The notes below the pieces were generated by a model that had not been told where the DNA came from, did not search any database, and saw only the letters and a list, made by a program, of their open reading frames with translations. A program made the translations under genes and the position numbers. Positions 25,665 to 33,594 of a stretch of DNA of 34,068 bases are shown here, piece after piece (the first letter of the stretch is position 1; every line of letters starts with the position of its first letter). The stretch is from Geothermobacter hydrogeniphilus (GTDB lineage Bacteria; Desulfobacterota; Desulfuromonadia; Desulfuromonadales; Geothermobacteraceae), in the NCBI RefSeq assembly GCF_002898515.1, contig NZ_PPFX01000045.1, positions 1 to 34,068 on the forward strand. The letters run 5' to 3'.

Positions 25665-26108
25665 TCAGAGGGGCAGCCGCAGGGGGACCATCGGCGAGAG
25701 AGAGAACCCGTGGCGCCGGTAGAAACGCTGGGCCGCCTCGTTGTCGGCATCGGTGAGCAGGGTGATGCGTGCGCAGCCCTGGGCGGCGGCATGATCGAGC
25801 GCGGCCCGCAGCAACCTGGAGCCGGTGCCGCCGTCACGCTGCCCGGGCAGCACGACCATGTCCTCAAGCAGTGCCACCTTCTGCCCCAGGGCGGTGGAAA
25901 CGGTATAGAGCAGGTTGACCATGCCGATCACTTCTCCTTCTCGCCGGGCGACGAGAATGCTGCCGAGCGCAGGATCGGAGATGATCATCTCCAGCCCGCG
26001 CTGCTGGGCCGCGCGGTCGGGGCGGAACTCCGCCTCCTGCGCAAAGAGATGATCGAGCAGGCGGCAGAGGGACGGGATGTCATCACGGGTGGCGGTTTGG
26101 ATATTCAT
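25665..26108 (-). CDS. GNAT-family N-acetyltransferase
   Basis: A 147-residue protein from the ATG at 26108 (MNIQTATRDDIPSLCRLL). The acetyl-CoA-binding motif reads VVLPGQRDGGTGSRLLRAAL, with the typical R-x2-G-x-G pattern, and the last motif is ADNEAAQRFYRRHGF. The substrate cannot be predicted. The Shine-Dalgarno is weak; a start at 26144 is possible. It lies at the end of the draT-draG gene run and upstream of the nifH promoter on the same strand. Confidence 0.82.
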   Translation of the reverse strand: MNIQTATRDDIPSLCRLLDHLFAQEAEFRPDRAAQQRGLEMIISDPALGSILVARREGEVIGMVNLLYTVSTALGQKVALLEDMVVLPGQRDGGTGSRLLRAALDHAAAQGCARITLLTDADNEAAQRFYRRHGFSLSPMVPLRLPL

Positions 26109-26172
26109 GTGATAGCGGTGGCGAAGTCCCCGGCCGCGGGCCATTCTTTTTCAGACTCACTGATTCAGGAGA

Positions 26173-26391
26173 CTATTTCAACTCGAAAGCGACCTTGATG
26201 ACAGCTTGATATTCGTCAATCTTGCCATCGTTGTCGATGTGGCCGCGGATGTCGAGAACCTCAAACCAGGAGAGCTTGTCCAATGATTGCTGGGCGCGAT
26301 CAACCGCCTGCTGAACAGCGGCTTCGAGTCCGGCGCTGGAGGTGCCGATAATTTCGACCTTTTTGTAGGTTCGTCCCTTTCCGTAAGTCAT
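26173..26391 (-). CDS. Dodecin (flavin-binding)
   Basis: A 72-residue protein of dodecin length. It shows YKKVEIIGTSSAGLEAAVQQAVDRA and LSWFEVLDIRGHIDNDGKIDEYQAVIKVAFEL, with the flavin-stacking tryptophan in LSWFEV. Dodecins assemble into hollow 12-mers that store or buffer flavins. It starts at the ATG after GGAGCGCGCC. Confidence 0.93.
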   Translation of the reverse strand: MTYGKGRTYKKVEIIGTSSAGLEAAVQQAVDRAQQSLDKLSWFEVLDIRGHIDNDGKIDEYQAVIKVAFELK

Positions 26392-26517
26392 GGCGCGCTC
26401 CTTTCACAAAGCAAACGAATGTGCTGCGTTCAAGGTTAACACCCGCGCGCCCCTTGTAAATCTATCGCGGCAACATGACCACCGGGCGGCAACCGGGGGC
26501 AAGGCCGGGTTTCCCCC

Positions 26518-26955
26518 TTAACGGCCGGGATCGATTTGGTCAAGCTGCAGGGCAAAGGTCAGATCGAGGCCGGCCAGGGGATGATTACCGTCGAGGACCA
26601 CCTCCTCCTCGTCGATCTTCAGCAGGCACATTACCCGCTCCTCGCCGTCGCCGAAGGTAATGGAGAGCTTTTCGCCGACGCGCAACTCGCGCCCGGTCGG
26701 AAAGCGGTTGCGCGGCAGCCGGAGCAGGTTGCCGTCACGGCGTGGCCCGTAGGCGTCGGCGGCTTTGATCTCGACGTTGGCCGCCTCGCCGACCCGCATC
26801 CCGCAGATCGCCTCTTCCAGCAGCGGGAAGACCTCGCCGGCGCCGAGGGTGAAATTGTAGGGATTGTCGTGATCGGCGCTGTCGAAGATGCGCCCATTAT
26901 CGAGGGTGCCGATATAGCGGATCGTCACCCGGTCGCCCGGTTTGGCGGTTTGCAT
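26518..26955 (-). CDS. FKBP-type peptidyl-prolyl isomerase, SlyD-like
   Basis: A 145-residue protein from the ATG at 26955 (MQTAKPGDRVTIRYIG), with AGGAG upstream. The FKBP core is GRIFDSADHDNPYNFTLGAGEVFPLLEEAICGM. The inserted chaperone flap lies in the middle, and the protein returns to the core through VVLDGNHPLAGLDLTFALQL, which marks the SlyD/FkpA-like subgroup. It lacks the histidine-rich metal tail of E. coli SlyD. The role is folding or metalloenzyme maturation; a link to nif is only by position. Confidence 0.9.
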   Translation of the reverse strand: MQTAKPGDRVTIRYIGTLDNGRIFDSADHDNPYNFTLGAGEVFPLLEEAICGMRVGEAANVEIKAADAYGPRRDGNLLRLPRNRFPTGRELRVGEKLSITFGDGEERVMCLLKIDEEEVVLDGNHPLAGLDLTFALQLDQIDPGR

Positions 26956-26979
26956 GGTTGTTAACTCCTGGATTTTGTA

Positions 26980-27144
26980 CCACGGAGGCACGGAGACACA
27001 GAGACATGCCTCTTGATCCGTGGATGACACGGATAAGGTCTGATGACCTCGAAGTTAATCCGCGAAAATCAGATTTGATCCGCGGTGAGCCTTCAGCCCT
27101 TCGCCGCCCTTGGTTATAACTCTTTGCCCTCTGTGTCTCTGTGG
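26980..27144. repeat. Inverted repeat upstream of the PPIase gene
   Basis: CCACGGAGGCACGGAGAC at the left and CTCTGTGTCTCTGTGG at the right are complementary with few mismatches, around a GATCCGTGGATGACACGG centre. Same type as 24109-24200. Confidence 0.75.
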
Positions 27145-27158
27145 TGAAATCTGCCTTC

Positions 27159-27452
27159 TCACCACGCCCCGACCATGTCGCGCAGCCCTTCGACCAACGC
27201 GTCGAAGACCATCTCCCGGCTGTCGATGAAACGCGGCAGCTGGTCGAGCAGTTCCTCCGCCCGTTGCAGGACCGCCTGGTCGTTGCTGCCCAACTCCGCG
27301 AGGACCGCTTCGAACATCGGGATCACCTCGTAGAGATCGTCGCGGTCGCAGGATTCCTTGTCCGGCTTGCCGCTGAACTTGGGCAGCTCGCGGGTTCGTT
27401 TCTTGCGCTGATACCTGAAATAGAGATCCGACGGCTTGACTTCGACCTTCAT
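27159..27452 (-). CDS. Uncharacterised nif-linked protein
   Basis: A 97-residue protein from the ATG at 27452 (MKVEVKPSDLYFRYQRKKRTRE), with AAGGAGT upstream; the longer frame overlaps the preceding gene and is rejected. It is charged, soluble and mostly helical by eye, with FEAVLAELGSNDQAVLQRAEELLDQLP in the middle. It is 31 bp downstream of the 80-residue gene and probably cotranscribed with it and draG. I do not recognise the family; a role around nitrogenase regulation is suggested only by context. Confidence 0.7.
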   Translation of the reverse strand: MKVEVKPSDLYFRYQRKKRTRELPKFSGKPDKESCDRDDLYEVIPMFEAVLAELGSNDQAVLQRAEELLDQLPRFIDSREMVFDALVEGLRDMVGAW

Positions 27453-27483
27453 CGGCCCGACTCCTTGTGCAGTGCCCATTTTT

Positions 27484-27726
27484 TCAGCTGCAGCTGCCGC
27501 CGCAACCGCCAGCCTGGCTGCAGGCGGAGCGGCAGAGGTCGACCTTGCGGTGGCCGTCGTTACGCGCCATGAAGATGAGCAGGCTTTCTCTCGAGACTGA
27601 CCAGCCTCCTTCCTCCTCGCGCCCGTCCAGCAGTCCACGTTTGATATGCATCAGGACGTTAAGCTCTGTCGTTTCAAGGACTTGGGCCACTTCAGCAAGC
27701 GGCATCCGGTCAATACAGGTCGTCAT
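27484..27726 (-). CDS. Small helix-turn-helix-like protein with Cys-rich tail
   Basis: An 80-residue protein. The first 55 residues (RMPLAEVAQVLETTELNVLMHIKRGLLDG...GGWSVSRESLLIFMA) have the look of an excisionase/MerR-type winged helix: a helix-turn-helix followed by a WSVSRESL wing and helix. The tail, CRSACSQAGGCGGSC, holds four cysteines and may bind a cluster or metal. AAGGAAG precedes the ATG. A terminator with an ANTAR-type hairpin lies directly upstream, so its expression may be nitrogen-controlled. A redox- or metal-sensing DNA-binding role is inference. Confidence 0.75.
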   Translation of the reverse strand: MTTCIDRMPLAEVAQVLETTELNVLMHIKRGLLDGREEEGGWSVSRESLLIFMARNDGHRKVDLCRSACSQAGGCGGSCS

Positions 27727-27743
27727 GTTCGCTTCCTTTTGTC

Positions 27744-27785
27744 AAAAAAAAGGCCCGCACCTCAGGGGCTGCGGGCATCATTGCC
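27744..27785 (-). promoter_or_regulatory. Terminator with ANTAR-type P2 hairpin after draG
   Basis: On the - strand P2 GGC-AATGAT-GCC (27785-27774) overlaps the draG stop region and shares its 3' arm with a terminator stem GCCCGCA/TGCGGGC (27776-27753) followed by eight U. I could not find a convincing P1 hairpin upstream, so it may be a plain terminator with a fortuitous hairpin. Confidence 0.6.
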
Positions 27786-28734
27786 TTTCAGAAAGAGGCA
27801 CAGCGTCGGACCTCGTCTCGGTCGTATGACTTTCAGGTTTGATGCCAAGTCTTTCCCGGGCCGGCGAAAGTCGTACCAGGCGCTCCGCGGCATCCTCGAC
27901 CTCCTCCCGCACCTTCCGGTCAAGCCGCCTCAACCAGGCCCTCGGCAGGGCCCCGAGGCCGTAAAAGGCCCCGGCAATCATCCCCGCGATGGCCCCGGTG
28001 GTGTCGGCGTCGCCCCCCTGGTTGACTACGCCGATGAGGCACTCCTCGAAACTGCCAGTGGTAAAGAGGTAATGAAAAACGGTCTGCAGGGTTTCGACCA
28101 CATAGCCTGAGGCCTGGCCATGGTAATTGTTGAAACGGAAATTGGGATGTTCTGCAACCAGCCCCCGGGTCAGCTGGTGGAGACGGAAGCGGTCAGCCCC
28201 GAGGAGAGCGGCCTGCACCATGCGTCCGACGCACAGACAGCCGGCATCCGAGAGGGGATGGTTATGGGTCAACCGTGCCTGCTCCAGGGCGCAGCGGACC
28301 AGCGCCTCGTCATCTCCCAGGGTCATGATCGCAACCGGGGCCATGCGCATCACCGCGCCGTTTCCGGCGTCCCAGTCATTGTAGGGAGTCTGCAGTTCTC
28401 CGCTGCGTCGATAGCGGTTGATGCCCCTGCGTACGGTTGCGCCGATATCCACCGGCTTGGCGCGCATCCAGGCGAGAAATTGCTCGGCGACGGCCTGCAG
28501 GTTCCAGCCCCCCTGTTCGAGCAGGGCGCGCGCAAGTGCCAGCGACATCTCGGTGTCGTCAGTCACCTGTCCCGGCTTCAGACCAAGCCAGCCCCCGCCG
28601 CGGATCTTGCGATGGACCTTGAACTTCATTCGGATTTCGACCGGGGTCATGAACTCGGTCGTCGCCCCCAGGGCATCGCCGAGGGCAAGCCCGAGAAAGC
28701 AGGCGCGGGCGCGTTCGATCAGTCTCTCAGCCAC
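27778..28734 (-). CDS. draG: ADP-ribosyl-[dinitrogen reductase] hydrolase DraG
   Basis: A 318-residue enzyme that removes ADP-ribose from the NifH arginine and reactivates nitrogenase. Metal-site motifs of the ADP-ribosylglycohydrolase family are visible: LALGDALGATTEFM, GQVTDDTEMSLALA, and VVNQGGDADTTGAIAGMIAGAFYG near the C terminus. The C-terminal tail after about residue 285 is longer than usual. It uses a GTG start overlapping the draT stop by 8 bp, so translation is coupled. Confidence 0.95.
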   Translation of the reverse strand: MAERLIERARACFLGLALGDALGATTEFMTPVEIRMKFKVHRKIRGGGWLGLKPGQVTDDTEMSLALARALLEQGGWNLQAVAEQFLAWMRAKPVDIGATVRRGINRYRRSGELQTPYNDWDAGNGAVMRMAPVAIMTLGDDEALVRCALEQARLTHNHPLSDAGCLCVGRMVQAALLGADRFRLHQLTRGLVAEHPNFRFNNYHGQASGYVVETLQTVFHYLFTTGSFEECLIGVVNQGGDADTTGAIAGMIAGAFYGLGALPRAWLRRLDRKVREEVEDAAERLVRLSPARERLGIKPESHTTETRSDAVPLSERQ

Positions 28735-29521
28735 CTGTCAGGGCCTCAACCTCGTACTCCCCGCCGATCGCCAGCAGTTCGCCCTCTCCCCTGAACAGTG
28801 AGCGCGGCAGCAACCCGCCGGCGAAGACGACCTTCACCAGAGGGACTTCGGTCTGCAGCACCCTGGATCCGAACTCCCAGGCGTGTTCGAAATCATCGGT
28901 GAAGGAGTTGAGGTTGTTGAGGCGCAACAGGTAGCGTTTTCGGCCGTACTGCTCAAGGATCAGGTGCTCTTCGAGGTCGTTTATGCCCCGGTAGAGGCGC
29001 AGGTGGGTTCGCCCCGGGTAGTGATGCGGCAGTTCCTGCTGAACGAATTCATAGAGCAGATCCAGCTGGGAGAAGATGGCGCTGGTTCGTTCCGCGCCCT
29101 TCATGCGGTCAAAGGCGAAACGTTGATAGGCCTCGTCTTCGAAGCTGCGGATCGGCTGGTGGTGGAAAGTCGGAACCAGCCCGAAGCGCGATTCGACCCA
29201 GCCCTTGAGTACCGCGCCCTCGATGGAGTTGCTGTCAAACAGCCAGCCGCGCAGAAAGCGCAGATAGCTGTTCTTGAGACTCTTGCGGCTGTTCTTCGAG
29301 TCCTCCCGTTGCCACTGGTGGAGTTGGAACTTGACATCCATGTAGTCGTGGAACTGAATTCCGCGCTCCTCGGCCGTTTGCTGTTTGCGGAGAAGCTCAA
29401 AGAGCAGCCGGTTGGCTGCGCACACGCCCTGGATCTTGAGCGTCTGCGGGTTGGTGTTGAAGTGACGCGAGGCGATCACCCGGGGAGGCAGGTTGCAGTG
29501 ATTGATCAAGTGGTCGTTCAT
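28727..29521 (-). CDS. draT: NAD+--dinitrogen-reductase ADP-ribosyltransferase DraT
   Basis: A 264-residue protein from the ATG at 29521 (MNDHLINHCNLPPRVIAS). DraT attaches ADP-ribose to the NifH arginine (R104 here) when ammonium or energy status calls for switch-off. The N-terminal NHCNLPPRVIASRHFN and IQGVCAANRLLFELL are typical. Downstream, HLRLYRGINDLEEH and LLRLNNLNSFTDDFEHAWEFGS form the NAD-binding/catalytic part. The start is uncertain: neither this ATG nor the in-frame TTG at 29575 has a good ribosome site. A TTGACC at about 29615 could be a -35 element. Confidence 0.9.
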   Translation of the reverse strand: MNDHLINHCNLPPRVIASRHFNTNPQTLKIQGVCAANRLLFELLRKQQTAEERGIQFHDYMDVKFQLHQWQREDSKNSRKSLKNSYLRFLRGWLFDSNSIEGAVLKGWVESRFGLVPTFHHQPIRSFEDEAYQRFAFDRMKGAERTSAIFSQLDLLYEFVQQELPHHYPGRTHLRLYRGINDLEEHLILEQYGRKRYLLRLNNLNSFTDDFEHAWEFGSRVLQTEVPLVKVVFAGGLLPRSLFRGEGELLAIGGEYEVEALTGG

Positions 29522-29636
29522 GAAAAAAATGATGACGCTTCCTTCCGGGGATTCGGCAGAGTCTGTATGAGGCAAGGTCTATCGATATTGTGCCTGAATT
29601 CTTAAGACGCGAGGAGGACAGGTCAATACATGATGT

Positions 29637-30143
<507 letters not shown>

Positions 30144-30212
30144 TCATCTCCTTTCCAGAGTTGCGTTTGCCGGACCCCGATCCGCTCCGGCATAAACCCA
30201 CTGATTCAGGAA

Positions 30213-31829
30213 TCAATCATTGATCCCTTCCGAGTGTTTGTGATAACTCTTGCCGCCGCTCATTCCGGGGAAAATAATGGAAAATTCAGCCCCCCCTCCG
30301 GTGGCTGTATTGAGCGTCAGTCCGGCGTTATGCTCGGCGAGGATGTTGCTGCACAGGTAGAGGCCGAGGCCGGTCCCCTCTCCCTCCTTCTTGGTTGTGA
30401 AGAAGGGCTCAAAGATCTTCGTCTTGAGCTCATCGGGAATCCCTGGCCCATTGTCGGCGATGACAACTCTGGCATCTCCGTTCTCTGTTGTTCCGGTGGT
30501 TATTGTCAGGCGTCCCCCTCGGTCCATGGCCTGGGTGGCGTTCATGACGAGGTTGATGAAGACCTGCTTGAGTTTGTTTGAATCACCCATCACGAGCGGC
30601 ATGCCGCTGTGATTTTCGCGCAGCTCGATATTCTTGCGTCCAAGCTCGTAGCGCAACAGCAGCAGAACGTCCTGCAGGACCTGGTGCAGATCGATGGTTC
30701 GAAGCACGGTTTCGCCGCTGCGGGAGAAGGAGAGCAACCCCCCGGTCAGGGTCTTGAGGCGCTCGACCTCGTCGCCGATTCTCTTCAGCAGCTCCAGTTG
30801 TTCACTGTTCTGTCCCTGCTCTCGCTGCAGCAGCTGGGTCGCGTAGCTGATGACGGCCAGGGGATTGTTGACCTCGTGGGCGATGCCCGCCGACAGGCGG
30901 CCGACTTCGGCCAGCTTCTCAGTCTGGATGGTCTGATCGAGCAGGCGCTGAAAATCAGTGATGTCTTCGACCATCACCAGGATGCCGGTTATCATCCGTC
31001 CATCCCACAACGGAGCGAGCCGACGCTTCTGAAATCGCAGCTCACCCCGCAGGTTGCGGTGGGCCAGCTTCAACCTGCCGGGTTGACCACCGTCAAGCAC
31101 CTGCAGCAACGCCTCCTCGAAACCTTCTTTCCTCAGATGGGGAAAGAGTTTGAGCAGTTTGCAGCCGAGCGCTTCCGCGGGCTTGACCCCGCTGAATTCT
31201 TCCATGCGTGGGTTCCAGGAGGTGATCCGCAGCTTCATGTCGAGGCTGTAGATTCCCAGGCTGGCACTCTGCAGGATCTGTCGGTTGAGCTGGTCGAGTT
31301 CGCGATTCTTGCTGCTTGCGGCGTGAAGCTCTCGATAAAGGCGCGAATTTTCGATGGCGATGGCGGCGAGCCCGGCAAGAGAAAGGAGCGGGTCGATGTC
31401 AGACCGGGCAAAGGCGTGAGGCTGGCAGCTTTCGACATTGTAAACACCGATCACCTGCCCATTGGCGATCAGCGGCACGGCCAGTTCGCTGCGGGCGCCG
31501 TTGATGCCGCCGATGTACCCGGGTTCGGTTTCGACATCGGCCACCAGGAGCGGTTTTCCAGTCAGTGCAACCTGTCCCATAATTCCTTCTCCAGGGACAA
31601 TACGCACCTTCTCTGCATCTTCCGGATAACCGAAAGAAGCTGCGGTTACGAGTTCGCCAGTCTCCTTTTCGATCAGCCTGATGATCGCGTTTTCAAATCC
31701 GAAAATATCTCTCGACAGATGCAGGATCTGCGTTAGCAGCTCATCCTGTTCGGTGCTCGACGCCAGCTTGCGGCCAATATCGATCTGCGCCCGCAGCAGT
31801 TTATTTTGTTGCTCCTCTGCTGAATGCAT
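30213..31829 (-). CDS. GAF-PAS sensor histidine kinase (GnfK-like)
   Basis: A 538-residue cytosolic kinase with no membrane segments, from the ATG at 31829, 19 bp after the regulator stop. Residues about 10-175 are a GAF domain ([23 protein letters not shown]), about 185-300 a PAS domain with C-terminal extension ([23 protein letters not shown]). Then come HisKA with H318 in [15 protein letters not shown] and HATPase with N430 ([11 protein letters not shown]), DNGPGIP and GTGLGLYL. It lies directly downstream of the ANTAR regulator, its likely partner, and upstream of glnB. In Geobacter the GnfK kinase phosphorylates the antiterminator GnfR under nitrogen limitation. Orthology is inferred from gene order and domains. 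Confidence 0.88.
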   Translation of the reverse strand: MHSAEEQQNKLLRAQIDIGRKLASSTEQDELLTQILHLSRDIFGFENAIIRLIEKETGELVTAASFGYPEDAEKVRIVPGEGIMGQVALTGKPLLVADVETEPGYIGGINGARSELAVPLIANGQVIGVYNVESCQPHAFARSDIDPLLSLAGLAAIAIENSRLYRELHAASSKNRELDQLNRQILQSASLGIYSLDMKLRITSWNPRMEEFSGVKPAEALGCKLLKLFPHLRKEGFEEALLQVLDGGQPGRLKLAHRNLRGELRFQKRRLAPLWDGRMITGILVMVEDITDFQRLLDQTIQTEKLAEVGRLSAGIAHEVNNPLAVISYATQLLQREQGQNSEQLELLKRIGDEVERLKTLTGGLLSFSRSGETVLRTIDLHQVLQDVLLLLRYELGRKNIELRENHSGMPLVMGDSNKLKQVFINLVMNATQAMDRGGRLTITTGTTENGDARVVIADNGPGIPDELKTKIFEPFFTTKKEGEGTGLGLYLCSNILAEHNAGLTLNTATGGGAEFSIIFPGMSGGKSYHKHSEGIND

Positions 31830-31848
31830 CGTCAGTCCATTTGCGCCT

Positions 31849-32412
31849 TCAGTCGGCAGTAAGCAGAATCGCTTCGGCAACCTGTTTCAGCGATTTGCGC
31901 TTGTCCATTGCCAGCTTCTGCATCTTGTGGTGGGCCTCGGGTTCGCTGAGGCCGTTTGCGATCAGGATCCCCTTGGCCTGATCGACCAGTTTGCGTGTTG
32001 CAAGAGTGTCTTTGAGCCGGATGTTTTCGTCACGCAGGTTGTTCAGCTTGACAAACTGATGGATTGCCAGTTCAACGGTGGCCTGCAACTGGGCGGGTTG
32101 AAAGGGCTTGAGTTGATAGCTGAGGACGCCGGCGTCGCGCGCCCGGGCAATGGTGTCGGGGTCGCTGGTCCCGGTGAGCAGAATGATCGGTGCCGCGACG
32201 CTGTTGCTTATTTTTTCGGCAGCCGTGACTCCATCCATGCCAGGCATCGAAATATCCATGATGATTAAGAGAGGGGTCTCACTGCATGCCAGGCTGACCG
32301 CCTGGTTGCCGTTTGTAGCTTCAATAATCTTGTCAAAGCCAAAACATTCTATGGTTTCGGCGACTTGACGTCTTATCAATGGCTCGTCATCGGCAATCAG
32401 TGCAATTTTCAT
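31849..32412 (-). CDS. ANTAR-domain response regulator, transcription antiterminator (GnfR-like)
   Basis: A 187-residue protein from the ATG at 32412 (MKIALIADDEPLIRR), with ACAGGAGG upstream. Residues 1-120 are a receiver with acidic pair D8/D9, phosphoacceptor D53 (LLIIMDISMPGMDG), TGTS and the K of LKPF. About 130-185 is an ANTAR RNA-binding domain: ATRKLVDQAKGILIANGLSEPEAHHKMQKLAMDKRKSL, with the conserved alanines and VDQAKG. Phosphorylated ANTAR proteins bind paired hexaloop hairpins and block terminators. Five terminators in this window carry such hairpins, which makes this protein their likely reader. It is the first gene of an operon with its kinase and glnB, behind a sigma-54-type promoter. 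Confidence 0.92.
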   Translation of the reverse strand: MKIALIADDEPLIRRQVAETIECFGFDKIIEATNGNQAVSLACSETPLLIIMDISMPGMDGVTAAEKISNSVAAPIILLTGTSDPDTIARARDAGVLSYQLKPFQPAQLQATVELAIHQFVKLNNLRDENIRLKDTLATRKLVDQAKGILIANGLSEPEAHHKMQKLAMDKRKSLKQVAEAILLTAD

Positions 32413-32437
32413 GGTGACCTCCTGTCGACAGCAGTTG

Positions 32438-32453
32438 TGCATACAGGATGCCA
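32438..32453 (-). promoter_or_regulatory. Sigma-54 promoter of the regulator-kinase-glnB operon
   Basis: On the - strand TGGCAT-CCTGT-ATGCA, with correct -24 GG and -12 GC. The leader would be only about 15 nt and contain just the ribosome site. Confidence 0.75.
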
Positions 32454-32458
32454 AGCTC

Positions 32459-32482
32459 CCTGTCAGTCACAGCACTGGCAGG
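32459..32482. promoter_or_regulatory. Inverted repeat just upstream of the sigma-54 promoter
   Basis: CCTGTCAGT and ACTGGCAGG, 9-bp arms with one mismatch and a 6-bp spacer. It ends about six bases from the -24 element, so it is a candidate binding site for a repressor or activator. Confidence 0.4.
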
Positions 32483-33133
32483 AGATAGAGTATCGTCAGA
32501 GGAGTCGGTGGCCGGAAAGATTCAGAGGCGCGCTCGGGAGTGTTGCCAGGGACCTCGGCTTTATTTTGCCCATGAGGAGCAGCAGCGCGGCGAGGATTGT
32601 AGATCATATAAGGGGAGATAACGGACAATCGGGGATGTAGAGATTGGCCGGCAGCAATTCGCTGATACCGCTGTTGACCTCAGGGGGGCTGTAAGGGATT
32701 TGCTTGTCTGGTTATCAGTAGCATGAGGCTACTTAGCCCTTTCCACGTGTGGGGCCTGAACATGCCACCTGCTGCATAATGCGTCAGAAATGCTTGCCGA
32801 CGGATTTGCATACTCGATGATTAAGTCGGACCAATATATTCATCCAAAATCATTGTAAAGATTTTGCTAAATATTCGCCATTGCTGACCGAAATAATAAG
32901 AAAATCATCGGCGGGTTGCTGGTGACAAGAACAAGGATGGGAGATGTGTAGGCGGAGAGATGATGAAAATTTTGAAAGGTAGTGTTGGTGTTTAATGTCC
33001 GTTTATATCCCGAAATATCATTGTTGCTTGCGAAAAATAAAGAGAAGAATATTTTGTAGAATTTTTATAAAAATAAGTATCTCTAGTTTGTTAGCTTGAC
33101 AATAATTGAACCATAATCAAGAAAGGGGAAAAA
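32483..33133. other. Noncoding, increasingly AT-rich stretch
   Basis: No gene, tRNA or clear terminator is seen. Base composition changes from GC-rich to strongly AT-rich at about 32800, near the edge of the foreign-looking segment that carries the next gene. Confidence 0.6.
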
Positions 33134-33508
33134 ATGGATTTGTGGTTTGATGAAAAAAACAACATAGCTTACATTGGTCTTTCTGGTATTTTGGATAAAG
33201 ATAGTATTTTAGATGCACTTGAGTCGACAATAAGCTGTGAGAAATATAAAGATGGAATGAGTAGGTTGTGGGATTTTAGAGATGCAGATCTTTCTGAATT
33301 GAAGTCGAGTGATATATTGAGTATTGCAATCAAATCTTCTGAGTTATCATCAACAATGAATGAAGTCAATATAGCCATTGTTGTTAAAGACTCTTTGGAT
33401 TATGGACTGTCTCGTATGTTTCAATCGTATACAAATCGAACATCACAAAACATGGTATTTAGAACGGTAGAAGAAGCAGAACAATGGTTGATGGGGGTCG
33501 CTAGCTGA
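33134..33508 (+). CDS. SpoIIAA/STAS-like protein, AT-rich
   Basis: A 124-residue protein with AGAAAGGGG before the ATG. Secondary-structure rhythm and motifs (WFDEKNNIAYIGLSGILDKDS; MSRLWDFRDADLS; VFRTVEEAEQWL at the end) fit the SpoIIAA-like/STAS-related superfamily. Those proteins are often antagonists or lipid/nucleotide-binding modules in partner-switch signalling. The codons are strongly AT-biased, unlike the other genes here, which points to recent acquisition. It converges on a partial gene for an anti-sigma-type ATPase. Confidence 0.7.
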   Translation: MDLWFDEKNNIAYIGLSGILDKDSILDALESTISCEKYKDGMSRLWDFRDADLSELKSSDILSIAIKSSELSSTMNEVNIAIVVKDSLDYGLSRMFQSYTNRTSQNMVFRTVEEAEQWLMGVAS

Positions 33509-33594
33509 ATTTAGCTGACAAACCCATTTTTTTGGAGGTGGCATAACATACGGTATTGAGCCGCTACGGACAAGGGAGGGGGCATTTCCACCCG

